Shown: in pieces, positions 30,667 through 43,641 of the stretch
Position numbering within the stretch: position 1 is the stretch's first letter
Layout: each line of letters begins with the position of its first letter
From: Nemertoderma westbladi
Taxonomy: Eukaryota; Xenacoelomorpha; Nemertodermatida; Nemertodermatidae
Reading direction: 5' to 3'
Length of the DNA stretch: 48,346 nucleotides
Assembly (NCBI GenBank): GCA_032718475.1
Contig: JAUCBJ010009142.1
Coordinates: forward strand, 1 to 48,346
Notes under the pieces: model-generated
The model's database searches: none
Told to the model about the DNA's origin: nothing
What the model saw: the letters and a program-made list of their open reading frames with translations, nothing else
Made by a program: the position numbers and the translations under genes

Positions 30667-31648
30667 TTAGAAGAAATTTTGTTTTTTATTGAAGTGAATT
30701 AATTGGTACCGCTCAGAAAAGTAGTTTTTGAAAAGATTTAGTCCCCCGGATTCCGTAGGTTTCTAACTTTTTGATGATATTGCGATGAGATATTGTGGTT
30801 AACTGTATCAAACGCTTTTTTTAGGTCCATATAGATCACACAGGCGAATGATTTTGAGTCGATAATTTCTCGTATTTTCTCTGTCTGGAAAGGATTGCAT
30901 GAGAAGGGGATAATTTTTTTCTGAAGCCATATTGATGTGTGTACAGAATGTCGAATTTTTTAAGATAATTTAGTAGTTGGTCATTAATAATTTTTTCATA
31001 TATTTTACTGAACATTGGAAGTACAGAGATTGGACGTTAGTTAGATGGTTCCAGTGGGTCATCACTTTTGTAAACTGGTGTAATACGAGCAATTTTTAAC
31101 ATGTCTGGGAAAGTTCCTTGTTGAAAATTTGAGTTAATTATTGGAGCTAAGTGTACAAACAGTATTTCGGAGCCAATTTTTAATAATTTACAAGGGAATT
31201 TGTCATTGAAGGAAGAATTTTCATTTAACAGTAATATGTGGTATTGGACTTCCACGGTGGTCACATTAACGAGGAAGGAAATGAACGAGATTTTAAAAAG
31301 CTGGTTCGACGAGTTTTAGCAGCAGGGATAGTGGCATCCAGTTTAGGGCCAATTTTCTAGAAAAAATTATTAAATCCTTCGGCAATAAGATAGGGGTCAG
31401 TGATGCTTTGTGCTCTTCTGAAAAAATACCTTTTGGACTTTGTTTATTTTTATTTTTAGATATAACTGAGTTGATCATTTTCCACGTTTTTTTCATGTTA
31501 GTCCCACACTTTTCAAATTCACTTGAGTAGTATGATTTTTCAGCCTTACGTAAAATATTTAGTAATTTGTTACGATAACAACGGTATATAGTATGATTTG
31601 ATGGTGTATGCTTTTTTATACATTTAATATAGAGGATGGGTTAGAGAA

Positions 31649-31954
31649 ATTTTTTTGTTTTATTGACGTCAGAATAGAATTTGTTATCCATGGCTTATGT
31701 GCAATTTTCGGCTTGTAAGTTTCGTCTCGGCAAGGTAGGTTTTTTGAACATNNNNNNNNNNNNNNNNNNNNNNNNNNNNNNNNNNNNNNNNNNNNNNNNN
31801 NNNNNNNNNNNNNNNNNNNNNNNNNNNNNNNNNNNNNNNNNNNNNNNNNNNATTTTTTTGTTTTATTGACGTCAGAATAGAATTTGTTATCCATGGCTTA
31901 TGTGCAATTTTCGGCTTGTAAGTTTCGTCTCGGCAAGGTAGGTTTTTTGAACAT
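31649..31954. other. Scaffold gap of 100 N flanked by a 103-bp identical duplicate
   Basis: 31649-31751 and 31852-31954 are the same 103 bases (ATTTTTTTGTTTTATTGACG ... TTGAACAT) on either side of exactly 100 N. Two overlapping contig ends appear to have been joined with a default gap instead of merged. Confidence 0.92.
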
Positions 31955-32395
31955 ATAGATTAGAAATTGTCATAAATGATGATAAGTTGAAGGGTTCAGT
32001 AGATGGTTAGGTATGGCCAGTTGTCAGAATGTTTTAAGTCGGAAATAAATTTGTTTTTATTAAATTTTGACCAGTCGAAAGCACGTTTTGTTTCTTCTTC
32101 AAAATAATTTTTGGTATTTTCAAACGCACAGAAAATTGGGAGATGGTCGGTTGTACCTACGTCAATTTAACAATTTCCACTGTGTACTATTTGAATATTA
32201 ATATTCGTTATAACATGATCTATTGAAGTTTTTGAATTTTTAAATATTCTGGTTGGTTCTTTAATAAAAATATAATATCGAATGACTCATAAATAACATC
32301 ACATAAATACAAACTCTTTTAGTTACAGTTGGTAGGTAATAGAATCCATTGATAAATCGATACTTGGTATGTTGGGGACTAAATTGGATTTAGTG

Positions 32396-33059
32396 GAAGG
32401 CTGAGCTGGGATCGGATGTAGTTGGCTCTAGAGGAGTAGGATTTCGTTGAGGTCTGCCTTGGCTGGTAGGGTACCAAGCACGGTGGTGGCGTTTCCCCGG
32501 ACAATGCCATCGACAACCTCTGAAAGAGAAATAAGGTCGCCCTTGGTTCGGCGGATTTTAGCGAGATGCGGCGGCCGATCTCTCAAAGGATTTGTGTTCC
32601 TTCGCTACCGATAGCACCTAGGGTCTCGACAGCAATGGTGGTGAAGTGGTAGTTGTGCTTGAGCTCGGCATATTTTCTTAATTTAGCTGATTCGGCAGAT
32701 GCAGCGGCGGCACCTGCTGGGGAGGAAGTGCCTGGAAGGTGGGACGCAGCCAGGGTGTCCCTACATGTGAAGTCCCACACAAGAGGTTTTCCTGTGGCGC
32801 ATGGTGCAAGAGTCATTCAGTCAGGCACCTTACCATCATGGGATAGACCTCGCGGCTCAAGGGTAGAAACAACTCCTGTAGAGGTTAGGGCAAGAAGGAT
32901 TATATCATTGGCCTCTGCGTGGCGGGTGAATTTCCCATAATTGTGGATACACGAGAGGCTATGGGTGGCCCATCTGTCTACTAGACCGCCACAACCACGG
33001 CAGTTATGCTTGATGCTGATAGGGGCTCCAAGACGAATCAGGTCAATAAATGCATCCAA
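32396..33059 (-). pseudogene. 3' end of another LINE (post-RT region)
   Basis: Reads LGAPISIKHNCRGCGGLVDR, WATHSLSCIHNYGKFTRHAE, DIILLALTSTGVVSTLEPRG, LVWDFTCRDTLAASHLPGT, then YHFTTIAVETLGAIGSEG and, after a frame change, VRGNATTVLGTLP. This conserved Cys/His and PDG...WD block is common at the C-terminus of LINE-like proteins in molluscs, cnidarians and echinoderms, downstream of RT. Its exact clade is unclear. It interrupts the endonuclease of the CR1-type LINE (left flank near 32395, right near 33060). One frameshift follows the second block. Confidence 0.72.
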
Positions 33060-33230
33060 TTATAAAGGGTTTTGAATTTGGTCTTGGTTGTACTTCTATC
33101 CATATATTTTCGATATCGGGAATTTTTAAAATCTTTCCTTGGACGAGTGTCTATTCTTTCTTTTACATAAATGGCAACACATCCTCTAGCTGTTTTTGAT
33201 GATTCACGGTGATCGAAAAATGGTTCATTA
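33060..33230 (-). pseudogene. CR1-type LINE endonuclease fragment
   Basis: HRESSKTARGCVAIYVKERI followed by RYRKYMDRSTTKTKFKTLYN matches the apurinic-endonuclease segment of CR1/Jockey elements (ESK..GGVAIYVK). It is bounded on the left by the other LINE fragment and cut on the right at 33230 by the first Helitron-like copy. Confidence 0.72.
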
Positions 33231-35767
33231 TCCACGAAGCTAAGGAAAATCAACTACTTTCGCTAAGAAAGATTTTCCTTAGCTGAGATGGTCTATTCAT
33301 AGTGGGCTATTTTACTTGTATGGGGCAGATTTGGGGTTTTTTGGTCGTGGAAAAAACTAGCCTTTAAAAGTACCCTGAAATTTTGCATGTATGTACTACT
33401 CATCGAGGCGCGTCGTGTGGGATGGGTCTCATATTCAGGAAAAATCTGGTTTCCATGGCAACGGACTTAGAAAAAAGTCTATGTATTTCAAGTCAATATT
33501 TATAACTCTATTTGTAGGAAAACTATAATACATATAAACTTGGGATTTCTCAACTCAACTATAAGGTCCATAGCAGAGCCGATTGAGGTTAAATAGAAAT
33601 TCCAGTTACCTTGGCAACCGGGCTAAACAGATGTTAAAATTTATAAAATGTTAATTTGAAGCCTAAGGTTAATGTGTTATGTCTTGGGACCAACCCCTAC
33701 CCCCACTATATGACTTATTCTGCGTCCGAATTTCATTGTTTAATTTTGCAGTTACCATGACAACCGCTGAAAACAGATGTTTTTATACAAAAATAACTCA
33801 TTTGGACATAGACTTCGCGATAAAATTTTACGAAATTGGATATGTGTTATCTGGACCACTAGTTGAAACTTTTAGTAAAACCTAAAACATTCCATAAATA
33901 TCTTGTTACCATGGTAACTGGAGTTTATTAAAGTCGATATCATTCAAGTCTAAATTCAATACACTATTTGCAGCAAAATAATGTAATAAATATAAATTTG
34001 AGGTTTTGCAAGTCATCTGTAAGGTCCATATACAATCCATTCGAGGTTAATTACACAATCCAATTACCATAGCAACAAGACTAAACAGATGTTAAAATTT
34101 CTAAAATGATAATTTGAAACACAAGTTAATAGTATTATGACTTGGGACCAACACCTACCCCCATTATATGACTTATTCTGCATCCGAATTACATTGTTCT
34201 ATTTTTCAGTTTCCATGACAACCACTGCAAACAGATGCATTATGATAGAAAATCGGTAATTTGGACATAAACTACAATATTTTCTGAAACTTGGTATGTC
34301 CACGAAGCTAAGGAAAATCAACTACTTTCGCTAAGAAAGATTTTCCTTAGCTGAGATGGTCTATTCATAGTGGGCTATTTTACTTGTATGGAGCAGATTT
34401 GGGGTTTTTTGACCGGTGAAAAAACTAGCCTTTAAAAGTACCCTGAAATTTTGCATGTATATACTACTCGACAAGGCGCATCTTTTGGGCCGGGTCTCAT
34501 ATCCAGGAAAAATCTGGTTTCCATGGCAACGGACTTCAAAAAAAGTCTATGTATTTCAAGTCAATATTTATAACTCTATTTGTAGGAAAACTATAATAGA
34601 TATAAACTTGGGGTTTCGCAACACAACTATAAGGTCCATAGCAGATCCGATTGAGGCTAAATAGAAAATCCAGTTACCTTGGCAACCGGGATAAACAGAT
34701 GTTAAAATTTATAAAATGTTAATTTGAGGCCTAAGGGCAAGGTGTTATGACTTGGGACCAACCCCTACCCCCACTATATAACTTATTCTGCATCTGAATT
34801 ACATTGTTCTATTTTTCAATTACCATGACAACCGCTGAAAACAGATGTTTTTATTCAAAACTTATTCATTTGGACATAGACTTCACGATAAAATTTTACA
34901 AAACTGGGTATGTGTTATCTGGACCACTAGTTGGAACTTTTAGTGAAACTTAAATTATTCCAGAAATTTAGTTACCATGGTAACTGTAGTTTATTAAACT
35001 CTATATCATTCAAATCTATATTGATAACTCTATTTGTAGCAAAACTGTAATATATATAAACTTGGGGTTTTGCAACTCATCTATAAGATCCATATCCAAG
35101 CCGTTTAAGGTTAATTAGAAAATACAGTTACCATAGCAACAAGTCTAAACAGATGTTAAAATATATAAAATGATAATTTGAAGCACAAGTTAATAGTATT
35201 ATGACTTGGGACTAACCCCTACCCCCACTATATGACTTATTCTGCATCCGAATTACATTGTTATATTTTCCAGTTTCCATGACAACCACTGCAAACAGAT
35301 GCATTTTGATAGAAAATTGGTAATTGGGACATAAACTACAATATTTTCTGAAACTCAGTATATGTGTTATCTGAACCACAATCTCTACTGAACTTTTTTC
35401 AAAGGTTAAAGCAACAGTTCCAGAGAACTCTAGTTTCCATGAGAATAGAAGTTAATTATTGACAATTGCTACTTAATGAGGCTAAGCAACGAACCAAAGT
35501 GTGGCCGTTTGTTTAATTTTCCTTATCTTCGTGGTTGCATTTCCTTTAGGAAATGCCTTTCTCGTAGATTATCTGAACCACAATCTGGACTGAATCTTTT
35601 TTCAAAGGTAAAACCAACAGTTCCAGAGAACTCTAGTTTCCATGGGAATATAAGTTATTTATTGGCAAATGCTACTAAACTAGGCTAAGCAACAAACCAA
35701 ATTATGGCCCTTTGTTTAATTTTCCTTAGCTTCGTGGTTGCATTTCCTTTAGGGAATGCCTTTCTAA
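33231..35767 (+). mobile_element. Helitron-like element copy 1 (interrupted by copy 2)
   Basis: Starts TCCACGAAGC; 3' end CTAA at 35764-35767. Without copy 2 it is about 1271 bp. It inserted in the LINE endonuclease after an A. Confidence 0.9.
34299..35564 (+). mobile_element. Helitron-like element copy 2, nested in copy 1
   Basis: 1266 bp, ending CTCG. The copy 1 sequence resumes approximately at TTATCTGAACC; the junction is slightly altered, unlike the perfect junctions of copies 6, 10 and 12. Confidence 0.88.
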
Positions 35768-35835
35768 TAGCCAGGAATGTTTAGCAATTGTAGGCGTGAA
35801 TCGTTTTTGGAAAATGTTTCAGAAAATCGAGTATA

Positions 35836-37102
35836 TCCACGAAGCTAAGGAAAATCAACTACTTTCGCTAAGAAAGATTTTCCTTAGCTGAGATGGTCTA
35901 TTCATAGTGGGCTATTTTACTTGTGTGGGGCAGATTTAGTGTTTTTTGGTCGGGGAAAAAACTAGCCTTTAAAAGTACCCTGAAATTTTGCATGTATATA
36001 CAACTCATCAAGGCGCGTCGTGTGGGATGGGTCTCATATTCAGGAAAAATCTGGTTTCCATGGCAACGGACTTAGAAAAAAGTCTATGTATTTCAAGTCA
36101 ATATTTGTAACTCTATTTGTAGGAAAACTATAATACATATAAACTTGGGGTTTTTCAACACAACTATAAGGTCCATAGCAGAGCCGATTGAGGTTAAATA
36201 GAAAATCCAGTTACCTTGGCAACCGGGCTAAACAGATGTTAAAATTTTTAAAATGTTAATTTGAAGCCTAAGGTTAAGGTGTGATGACTTGGGACCAATC
36301 CCTACCCCCACTATATAACTTATTCTGCGTCCGAATTTGATTGTTCTATTTTGCAGTTACCTTGACAACCGCTGAAAACAGATGTTTTTATACGAAAATT
36401 ATTCATTTGTACATAGACTTCACGATAAAATTTTACGAAACTAGGTATGTGTTATCTGGACCACTAGTTGGAACTTTTAGTGAAACTCAAAACATTCCAG
36501 AAATATCTAGTTACCATGGTAACTGTAGTTTTTTTAAAGTTATATATCATTCAAGTCTATAATCATAACTCTATTTGGAGAAAAACTGTAATATATATAA
36601 ACTTGGGGTTTTGCAACTCATCTATAAGGTCCATATACAAGCCGTTCGAAGTTAATTAGAAAATCCATTTACCATAGCAACAAGAGTAAACAGATGTTAA
36701 AATTAATAAAATGATAATTTGAAGCACAATTTAATAGTATTATGACTTGGGACCAACACCTACCCCCACTATATGACTTATTCTGCATCCGAATTACATT
36801 GTTCTATTTTTCAGTTTCCATGACAACCACTGCAAACAGATGCATTTTGATAGAAAATCTGTAATTTGGACATAAACTACAATATTTTCTGAAACTCGAT
36901 GTGTTATCTGAAAAACAATCTGGACTGAATCTTTTTTCAAAGGTAAAACCAACAGTTCCAGAGAACTCTAGTTTCCATGGGAATAGAAGTTATTTATTGG
37001 CAAATGCTACTAAACTAGGCTAAGCAACGAACCAAATTGTGGCCGTTTGTTTAATTTTCCTTAGCTTCGTGGTTGCATTTCCTTTAGGAAATGCCTTTCT
37101 AG
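35836..37102 (+). mobile_element. Helitron-like element copy 3
   Basis: 1267 bp, uninterrupted, ending CTAG then T. A 68-bp unrelated spacer (35768-35835) separates it from copy 1. Confidence 0.93.
36054..36984 (+). promoter_or_regulatory. Seven RFX X-box-like motifs in copy 3 (representative of all copies)
   Basis: Motif starts at 36054, 36210, 36356, 36510, 36668, 36814 and 36971 are spaced 156, 146, 154, 158, 146 and 157 bp. The fourth, GTTACCATGGTAAC, is a perfect palindrome fitting the RFX X-box rule GTNRCC-N2-RGYAAC. GTTACCTTGGCAAC and, in other copies, GTTACCATAGCAAC also fit. The rest fit one half fully. Function is not shown. Confidence 0.6.
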
Positions 37103-37106
37103 TTAT

Positions 37107-38376
37107 TCCACGAAGCTAAGGAAAATCAACTACTTTCGCTAAGAAAGATTTTCCTTAGCTGAGATGGTCTATTCATAGTGGGCTATTTTACTTGTATGGA
37201 GGCAGATTTAGTGTTTTTTGGTCGGGGAAAAAACTAGCCTTTAAAAGTACCCTGAAATTTTGCATGTATGTACTACTCATCGAGGCGCGTCGTGTGGGAT
37301 GGGTCTCATATTCAGGAAAAATCTGGTTTCCATGGCAACGGACTTAGAAAAAAGTCTATGTATTTCAAGTCAATATTTATAACTCTATTTGTAGGAAAAC
37401 TATAATACATATAAACTTGGGATTTCTCAACTCAACTATAAGGTCCATAGCAGAGCCGATTGAGGTTAAATAGAAATTCCAGTTACCTTGGCAACCGGGC
37501 TAAACAGATGTTAAAATTTATAAAATGTTAATTTGAAGCCTAAGGTTAATGTGTTATGTCTTGGGACCAACCCCTACCCCCACTATATGACTTATTCTGC
37601 GTCCGAATTTCATTGTTTAATTTTGCAGTTACCATGACAACCGCTGAAAACAGATGTTTTTATACAAAAATAACTCATTTGGACATAGACTTCGCGATAA
37701 AATTTTACGAAATTGGATATGTGTTATCTGGACCACTAGTTGGAACTTTTAGTAAAACCTAAAACATTCCATAAATATCTTGTTACCATGGTAACTGGAG
37801 TTTATTAAAGTCGATATCATTCAAGTCTAAATTCAATACTCTATTTGCAGCAAAATAATGTAATAAATATAAATTTGGGGTTTTGCAAGTCATCTGTAAG
37901 GTCCATATACAATCCATTCGAGGTTAATTACACAATCCAATTACCATAGCAACAAGACTAAACAGATGTTAAAATTTCTAAAATGATAATTTGAAACACA
38001 AGTTAATAGTATTATGACTTGGGACCAAGACCTACCCCCATTATATGACTTATTCTGCATCCGAATTACATTGTTCTATTTTTCAGTTTCCATGACAACC
38101 ACTGCAAACAGATGCATTATGATAGAAAATCGGTAATTTGGACATAAACTACAATATTTTCTGAAACTTGGTATGTGTTATCTGAACCACAATCTGGACT
38201 GAATCTTTTTTCAAAGGTAAAACCAACAGTTCCAGAGAATTCTAGTTTCCATGGGAATATAAGTTATTTATTGGCAAATGCTACTAAACTAGGCTAAGCA
38301 ACAAACCAAATTATGGCCCTTTGTTTAATTTTCCTTAGCTTCGTGGTTGCATTTCCTTTAGGAAATGCCTTTCTAG
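37107..38376 (+). mobile_element. Helitron-like element copy 4
   Basis: 1270 bp, ending CTAG; only 4 bp (TTAT) separate it from copy 3. Its interior is closest to copy 1. A 61-bp unrelated spacer follows (38377-38437). Confidence 0.93.
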
Positions 38377-38437
38377 TTAATTCAGACAACTTAATATTCC
38401 GGACTTGTCATCTTAGTAGAAATTTAGGAGGATAGGA

Positions 38438-40979
38438 TCCACGAAGCTAAGGAAAATCAACTACTTTCGCTAAGAAAGATTTTCCTTAGCTGAGATGGTC
38501 TATTCATAGTGGGCTATTTTACTTGTATGGAGGCAGATTTGTGTTTTTTTGATAGGTGAAAAAACTAGCCTTTAAAAGTACCCTGAAATTTTGCATGTAT
38601 ATACTACTCGACGAGGCGCATCTTTTGGGCCGGGTCTCATATCCAGGAAAAATCTGGTTTCCATGGCAACGGACTTCAAAAAAAGTCTATGTATTTCAAG
38701 TCAATATTTATAACTCTATTTGTAGGAAAACTATAATAGATATAAACTTGGGGTTTCGCAACACAACTATAAGGTCCATAGCAGATCCGATTGAGGCTAA
38801 ATAGAAAATCCAGTTACCTTGGCAACCGGGATAAACAGATGTTAAAATTTATAAAATGTTAATTTGAGGCCTAAGGGCAAGGTGTTATGACTTGGGACCA
38901 ACCCCTACCCCCACTATATAACTTATTCTGCATCCGAATTACATTGTTCTATTTTTCAGTTACCATGACAACCGCTGAAAACAGATGTTTTTATTCAAAA
39001 CTTATTCATTTGGACATAGACTTCACGATAAAATTTTACAAAACTGGGTATGTGTTATCTGGACCACTAGTTGGAACTTTTAGTGAAACTTAAATTATTC
39101 CAGAAATTTAGTTACCATGGTAACTGTAGTTTATTAAACTCTATATCATTCAAATCTATATTGATAACTCTATTTGTAGCAAAACTGTAATATATATAAA
39201 CTTGGGGTTTTGCAACTCATCTATAAGGTCCATATACAAGCCGTTCGAGGTTAATTAGAAAATCCAGTTACCATAGCAACAAGACTAAACAGATGTTAAA
39301 ATTTATAAAATGATAATATGAAGCACAAGTTAATAGTCCACGAAGCTAAGGAAAATCAACTACTTTCGCTAAGAAAGATTTTCCTTAGCTGAGATGGTCT
39401 ATTCATAGTGGGCTATTTTACTTGTGTGAGGCAGATTTGGGGTTTTTTGATAGGCGAAAAAACTAGCCTTTAAAAGTACCCTGAAATTTTGCATGTATAT
39501 ACTACTCGACGAGGCGCATCTTTTGGGCCGGGTCTCATATCCAGGAAAAATCTGGTTTCCATGGCAACGGACTTCAAAAAAAGTCTATGTATTTCAAGTC
39601 AATATTTATAACTCTATTTGTAGGAAAACTATAATAGATATAAACTTGGGGTTTCGCAACACAACTATAAGGTCCATAGCAGAACCGATTGAGGCTAAAT
39701 AGAAAATCCAGTTACCTTGGCAACCGGGATAAACAGATGTTAAAATTTATAAAATGTTAATTTGAAGCCTAAGGGCAAGGTGTTATGACTTGGGACCAAC
39801 CCCTACCCCCACTATATAACTTATTCTGCATCCGAATTACATTGTTCTATTTTTCAGTTACCATGACAACAGCCGAAAACATATGTTTTTATACAAAAAT
39901 TATTCATTTGGACATAGACTTCGCGATAAAATTTTACAAAACTGGGTATGTGTTATCTGCACCACTAGTTGGAACTTTTAGTGAAACTTAAATCATTCCA
40001 GAAATTTAGTTACCATGGTAACTGTAGTTTATTAAACTCTATATCATTCAAGTCTATATTGATAACTCTATTTCTAGCAAAACTGTAATATATATAAACT
40101 TGGGGTTTTGTAACTCATCTATAATTTCCATATCCATCCAAGCCGTTTGAGGTTAATTAGAAAGTACAGTTACCATAGCAACAAGACTAAACAGATGTTA
40201 CTATTTATAAAATGATAATTTGAAGCACAAGTTAATAGTATTATGACTTGGGACCAAGACCTACCCCCACTATATGACTTATTCTGCATCCGAATTACAT
40301 TATTATATTTTTCAGTTTCCATGACAACCACTGCAAACAGATGCATTTTGATAGAAAATCGGTAATTTGGACATAAACTACAATATTTTCTGAAACTCGG
40401 TATATGTGTTATAATCTGAACCACAATCTGGACTGAATCTTTTTTCAAAGGTAAAACCCACAGTTCCAGAGAACTCTAGTTTCCATGGGAATAGACGTAA
40501 ATTATTGGCAATTGCTACTAAACTAGGCTATAAGCAACGAACCAAAGTGTGGCCGTTTGTTTAATTTTCCTTAGCTTCGTGGTTGCATTTCCTTTAGGAA
40601 ATGCCTTTCTCGTATTATGACTTGGGATTAACCCCTACCCCCACTATATGACTTATTCTGCATCCGAATTACATTGTTCTATTTTTCAGTTTCCATGACA
40701 ACCACTGCAAACAGATGCATTTTGATAGAAAATCTGTAATTTGGACATAAACTACAATATTTTCTGAAACTCGATATGTGTTATCTGAACCACAATCTGG
40801 ACTGAATCTTTTTTCAAAGGTAAAACCAACAGTTCCAGAGAACTCTAGTTTCCATGGGAATAGAAGTTATTTATTGGCAAATGCTACTAAACTAGGCTAA
40901 GCAACGAACCAAATTGTGGCCGTTTGTTTAATTTTCCTTAGCTTCGTGGTTGCATTTCCTTTAGGAAATGCCTTTCTAG
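38438..40979 (+). mobile_element. Helitron-like element copy 5 (interrupted by copy 6)
   Basis: About 1266 bp after removing copy 6; ends CTAG. The host part reads TTAATAG before and TATTATGAC after copy 6, rejoining exactly. Confidence 0.92.
39337..40612 (+). mobile_element. Helitron-like element copy 6, nested in copy 5 without target duplication
   Basis: 1276 bp, TCC... to CTCG, inserted between G and T. The uninterrupted sequence TTAATAGTATTATGAC is present in other copies, so the empty site is known. Confidence 0.95.
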
Positions 40980-41011
40980 TAAGTTAATATGGCGGACTCA
41001 TTTATCCACGA

Positions 41012-41058
41012 AGCTAAGGAAAATCAACTACTTTCGCTAAGAAAGATTTTCCTTAGCT
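41012..41058 (+). other. 5' terminal hairpin (copy 7; same in every copy)
   Basis: AGCTAAGGAAAATC pairs perfectly with GATTTTCCTTAGCT (14 bp). The loop holds a second small stem, CTTTC-GCTAA-GAAAG. Confidence 0.9.
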
Positions 41059-42231
41059 GAGATGGTCTATTCATAGTGGGCTATTTTACTTGTGTGAGGC
41101 AGATTTGGGGTTTTTTGATAGGCGAAAAAACTAGCCTTTAAAAGTACCCTGAAATTTTGCATGTATATACTACTCGGCGAGGCGCATCTTTTGGGCCGGG
41201 TCTCATATCCAGGAAAAATCTGGTTTCCATGGCAACGGACTTCAAAAAAAGTCTATGTATTTCAAGTCAATATTTATAACTCTATTTGTAGGAAAACTAT
41301 AATAGATTTAAACTTGGGGTTTTGCAACACAACTATAAGGTCCATAGCAGATCCGATTGAGGCTAAATAGAAAATCCAGTTACCTTGGCAACCGAGATAA
41401 ACAGATGTTAAAATTTATAAAATGTTAATTTGAGGCCTAAGGGCAAGGTGTTATGACTTGGGACCAACCCCTACCCCCACTATATAACTTATTCTGCATC
41501 CGAATTACATTGTTCTATTTTTCAGTTACCATGACAACAGCCGAAAACAGATGTTTTTATACAAAAATTATTCATTTGGACATAGACTTCGCGATAAAAT
41601 TTTACAAAACTGGGTATGTGTTATCTGCACCACTAGTTGGAACTTTTAGTGAAACTTAAATCATTCCAGAAATTTAGTTACCATGGTAACTGTAGTTTAT
41701 TAAACTCTATATCATTCAAGTCTATATTGATAACTCTATTTCTAGCAAAACTGTAATATATATAAACTTGGGGTTTTGTAACTCATCTATAATTTCCATA
41801 TCCATCCAAGCCGTTTGAGGTTAATTAGAAAGTACAGTTACCATAGCAACAAGACTAAACAGATGTTACTATTTATAAAATGATAATTTGAAGCACAAGT
41901 TAATAGTATTATGACTTGGGACCAAGACCTACCCCCACTATATGACTTATTCTGCATCCGAATTACATTATTATATTTTTCAGTTTCCATGACAACCACT
42001 GCAAACAGATGCATTTTGATAGAAAATCGGTAATTTGGACATAAACTACAATATTTTCTGAAACTCGGTATATGTGTTATAATCTGAACCACAATCTGGA
42101 CTGAATCTTTTTTCAAAGGTAAAACCCACAGTTCCAGAGAACTCTAGTTTCCATGGGAATAGAAGTAAATTATTGGCAATTGCTACTAAACTAGGCTATA
42201 AGCAACGAACCAAAGTGTGGCCGTTTGTTTA

Positions 42232-42250
42232 ATTTTCCTTAGCTTCGTGG
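42232..42250 (+). repeat. 3' sub-terminal inverted repeat (copy 7)
   Basis: ATTTTCCTTAGCTTCGTGG is the exact reverse complement of 19 bp at the 5' end (41006-41024). It lies inside the 3' end, upstream of the hairpin, as in Helentron/HINE elements such as DINE-1. Confidence 0.93.
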
Positions 42251-42252
42251 TT

Positions 42253-42280
42253 GCATTTCCTTTAGGAAATGCCTTTCTAG
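42253..42280 (+). other. 3' terminal hairpin and end (copy 7)
   Basis: GCATTTCC-TTTA-GGAAATGC is a perfect 8-bp stem followed by CTTTCTAG and a host T. A hairpin just before CTRR is the classic Helitron 3' end. Confidence 0.92.
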
Positions 42281-42319
42281 TAGCAAAGAAAGGATAAGTT
42301 AATATGGCGGACTCATTTA
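42281..42319. repeat. Linker modules L1 (14 bp) and L2 (25 bp)
   Basis: L1 is TAGCAAAGAAAGGA (42281-42294); L2 is 42295-42319, containing TAATATGGCGGACTC. L2 alone lies at 40980-41004 and 46191-46215, and L1-L2-L1 at 43589-43641. Confidence 0.92.
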
Positions 42320-43588
42320 TCCACGAAGCTAAGGAAAATCAACTACTTTCGCTAAGAAAGATTTTCCTTAGCTGAGATGGTCTATTCATAGTGGGCTATT
42401 TTACTTGTGTGAGGCAGATTTGGTTTTTTTTGATAGGTGAAAAAACTAGCCTTTAAAAGTACCCTGAAATTTTGCATGTATATACTACTCGACGAGGCGC
42501 ATCTTTTGGGCCGGGTCTCATATCCAGGAAAAATCTGGTTTCCATGGCAACGGACTTCAAAAAAAGTCTATGTATTTCAAGTCAATATTTATAACTCTAT
42601 TTGTAGGAAAACTATAATAGATATAAACTTGGGGTTTCTCAACTCAACTATAAGGTCCATAGCAGAGCCGATTGAAGTTAAATAGAAAATCCAGTTACCT
42701 TGGCAACCAGGCTAAACAGATGTTAAAATTTATAAAATGTTAATTTGAAGCCTAAGGTTAAGGTGTTATTACTTGGGACCAACCCCTACCCCCACTATAT
42801 AAATTATTCTGCGTCCGAATTTGATTGTTCTATTTTGCAGTTACCATGACAACCGCTGAAAACAGATGTTTTTATGCAAAAATTACTCATTTGGACATAG
42901 ACTTCATGATAAAATTTTATGAAACTGGGTATGTGTTATCTGGACCACTAGTTGGGACTTTTGGTGAAACTGAAAACATTCCAGAAATATCTAGTTACCA
43001 TGGTGACTGGAGTTTATTAAAGTCTATATCATTCAAGTCTAAATTCAATACTCTATTTGTAGCAAAATAATGTAATATATATAAATTTGGGGTTTTGCAA
43101 CACATCTATAAGGTCCATCCATATACAAGCCGTTCCACGTTAATTACACAATCCAGTTACCATAGTAACAAGACTAAACAGATGTTAAAATTTATAAAAT
43201 TATAATTATTGAAGCACAAGTTAATAGTATTATGACTTGGGACCAAGACCTACCCCCATTATATGACTGCATCCGAATTACATTGTTCTATTTTTCAGTT
43301 TCCATGACAACCACTGCAAACAGTTGCATTTTAATAGAAAATCGGTAATTTGGACATAAACTACAATATTTTCTGAAACTTGGTATGTGTTGTCTGAACC
43401 ACAATCTTTACTGAATCTTTTTTCAAAGGTAAAACCAACAGTTCCAGAGAACTCTAGTTTCCATGGGAATATAAGTTAATTATTGGCAAATGCTACTAAA
43501 CGAGGCTAAGCAACGAACCAAAGTGTGGCCGTTTGTTTAATTTTCCTTAGCTTCGTGGTTGCATTTCCTTTAGGAAATGCCTTTCTAG
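42320..43588 (+). mobile_element. Helitron-like element copy 8
   Basis: 1269 bp, uninterrupted, ending CTAG; its middle differs in several places from copy 7, so it is a separate lineage. Confidence 0.93.
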
Positions 43589-43641
43589 TAGCAAAGAAAG
43601 GATAAGTTAATATGGCGGACTCATTTATAGCAAAGAAAGGA

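Larger units (their letters stand above)
30662..32395 (-). pseudogene. CR1/Jockey-type LINE, endonuclease end and RT 5' part (right half of the split copy)
   Basis: Read leftwards from about 32300: PTRIFKNSKTSIDHVITN (endonuclease C-terminal part), then TYKPKIAHKPWITNSILTS, KRYFFRRAQSITDPYLIA, ARITPVYKSDDPLEPSN, RPISVLPMFSKIYEKII and HQYGFRKKLSPSHAI. These are the standard linker and RT motifs 0-3 of CR1/Jockey LINEs. Several stops are present. The RT continues at 17983 beyond the LTR insertion. The piece contains the 100-N gap, whose flanks are duplicated. Confidence 0.9.
41005..42280 (+). mobile_element. Helitron-like element copy 7, best reference copy
   Basis: 1276 bp, uninterrupted, ending CTAG. 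Terminal features are shown in the next three entries. It lies between linker modules. Confidence 0.95.
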
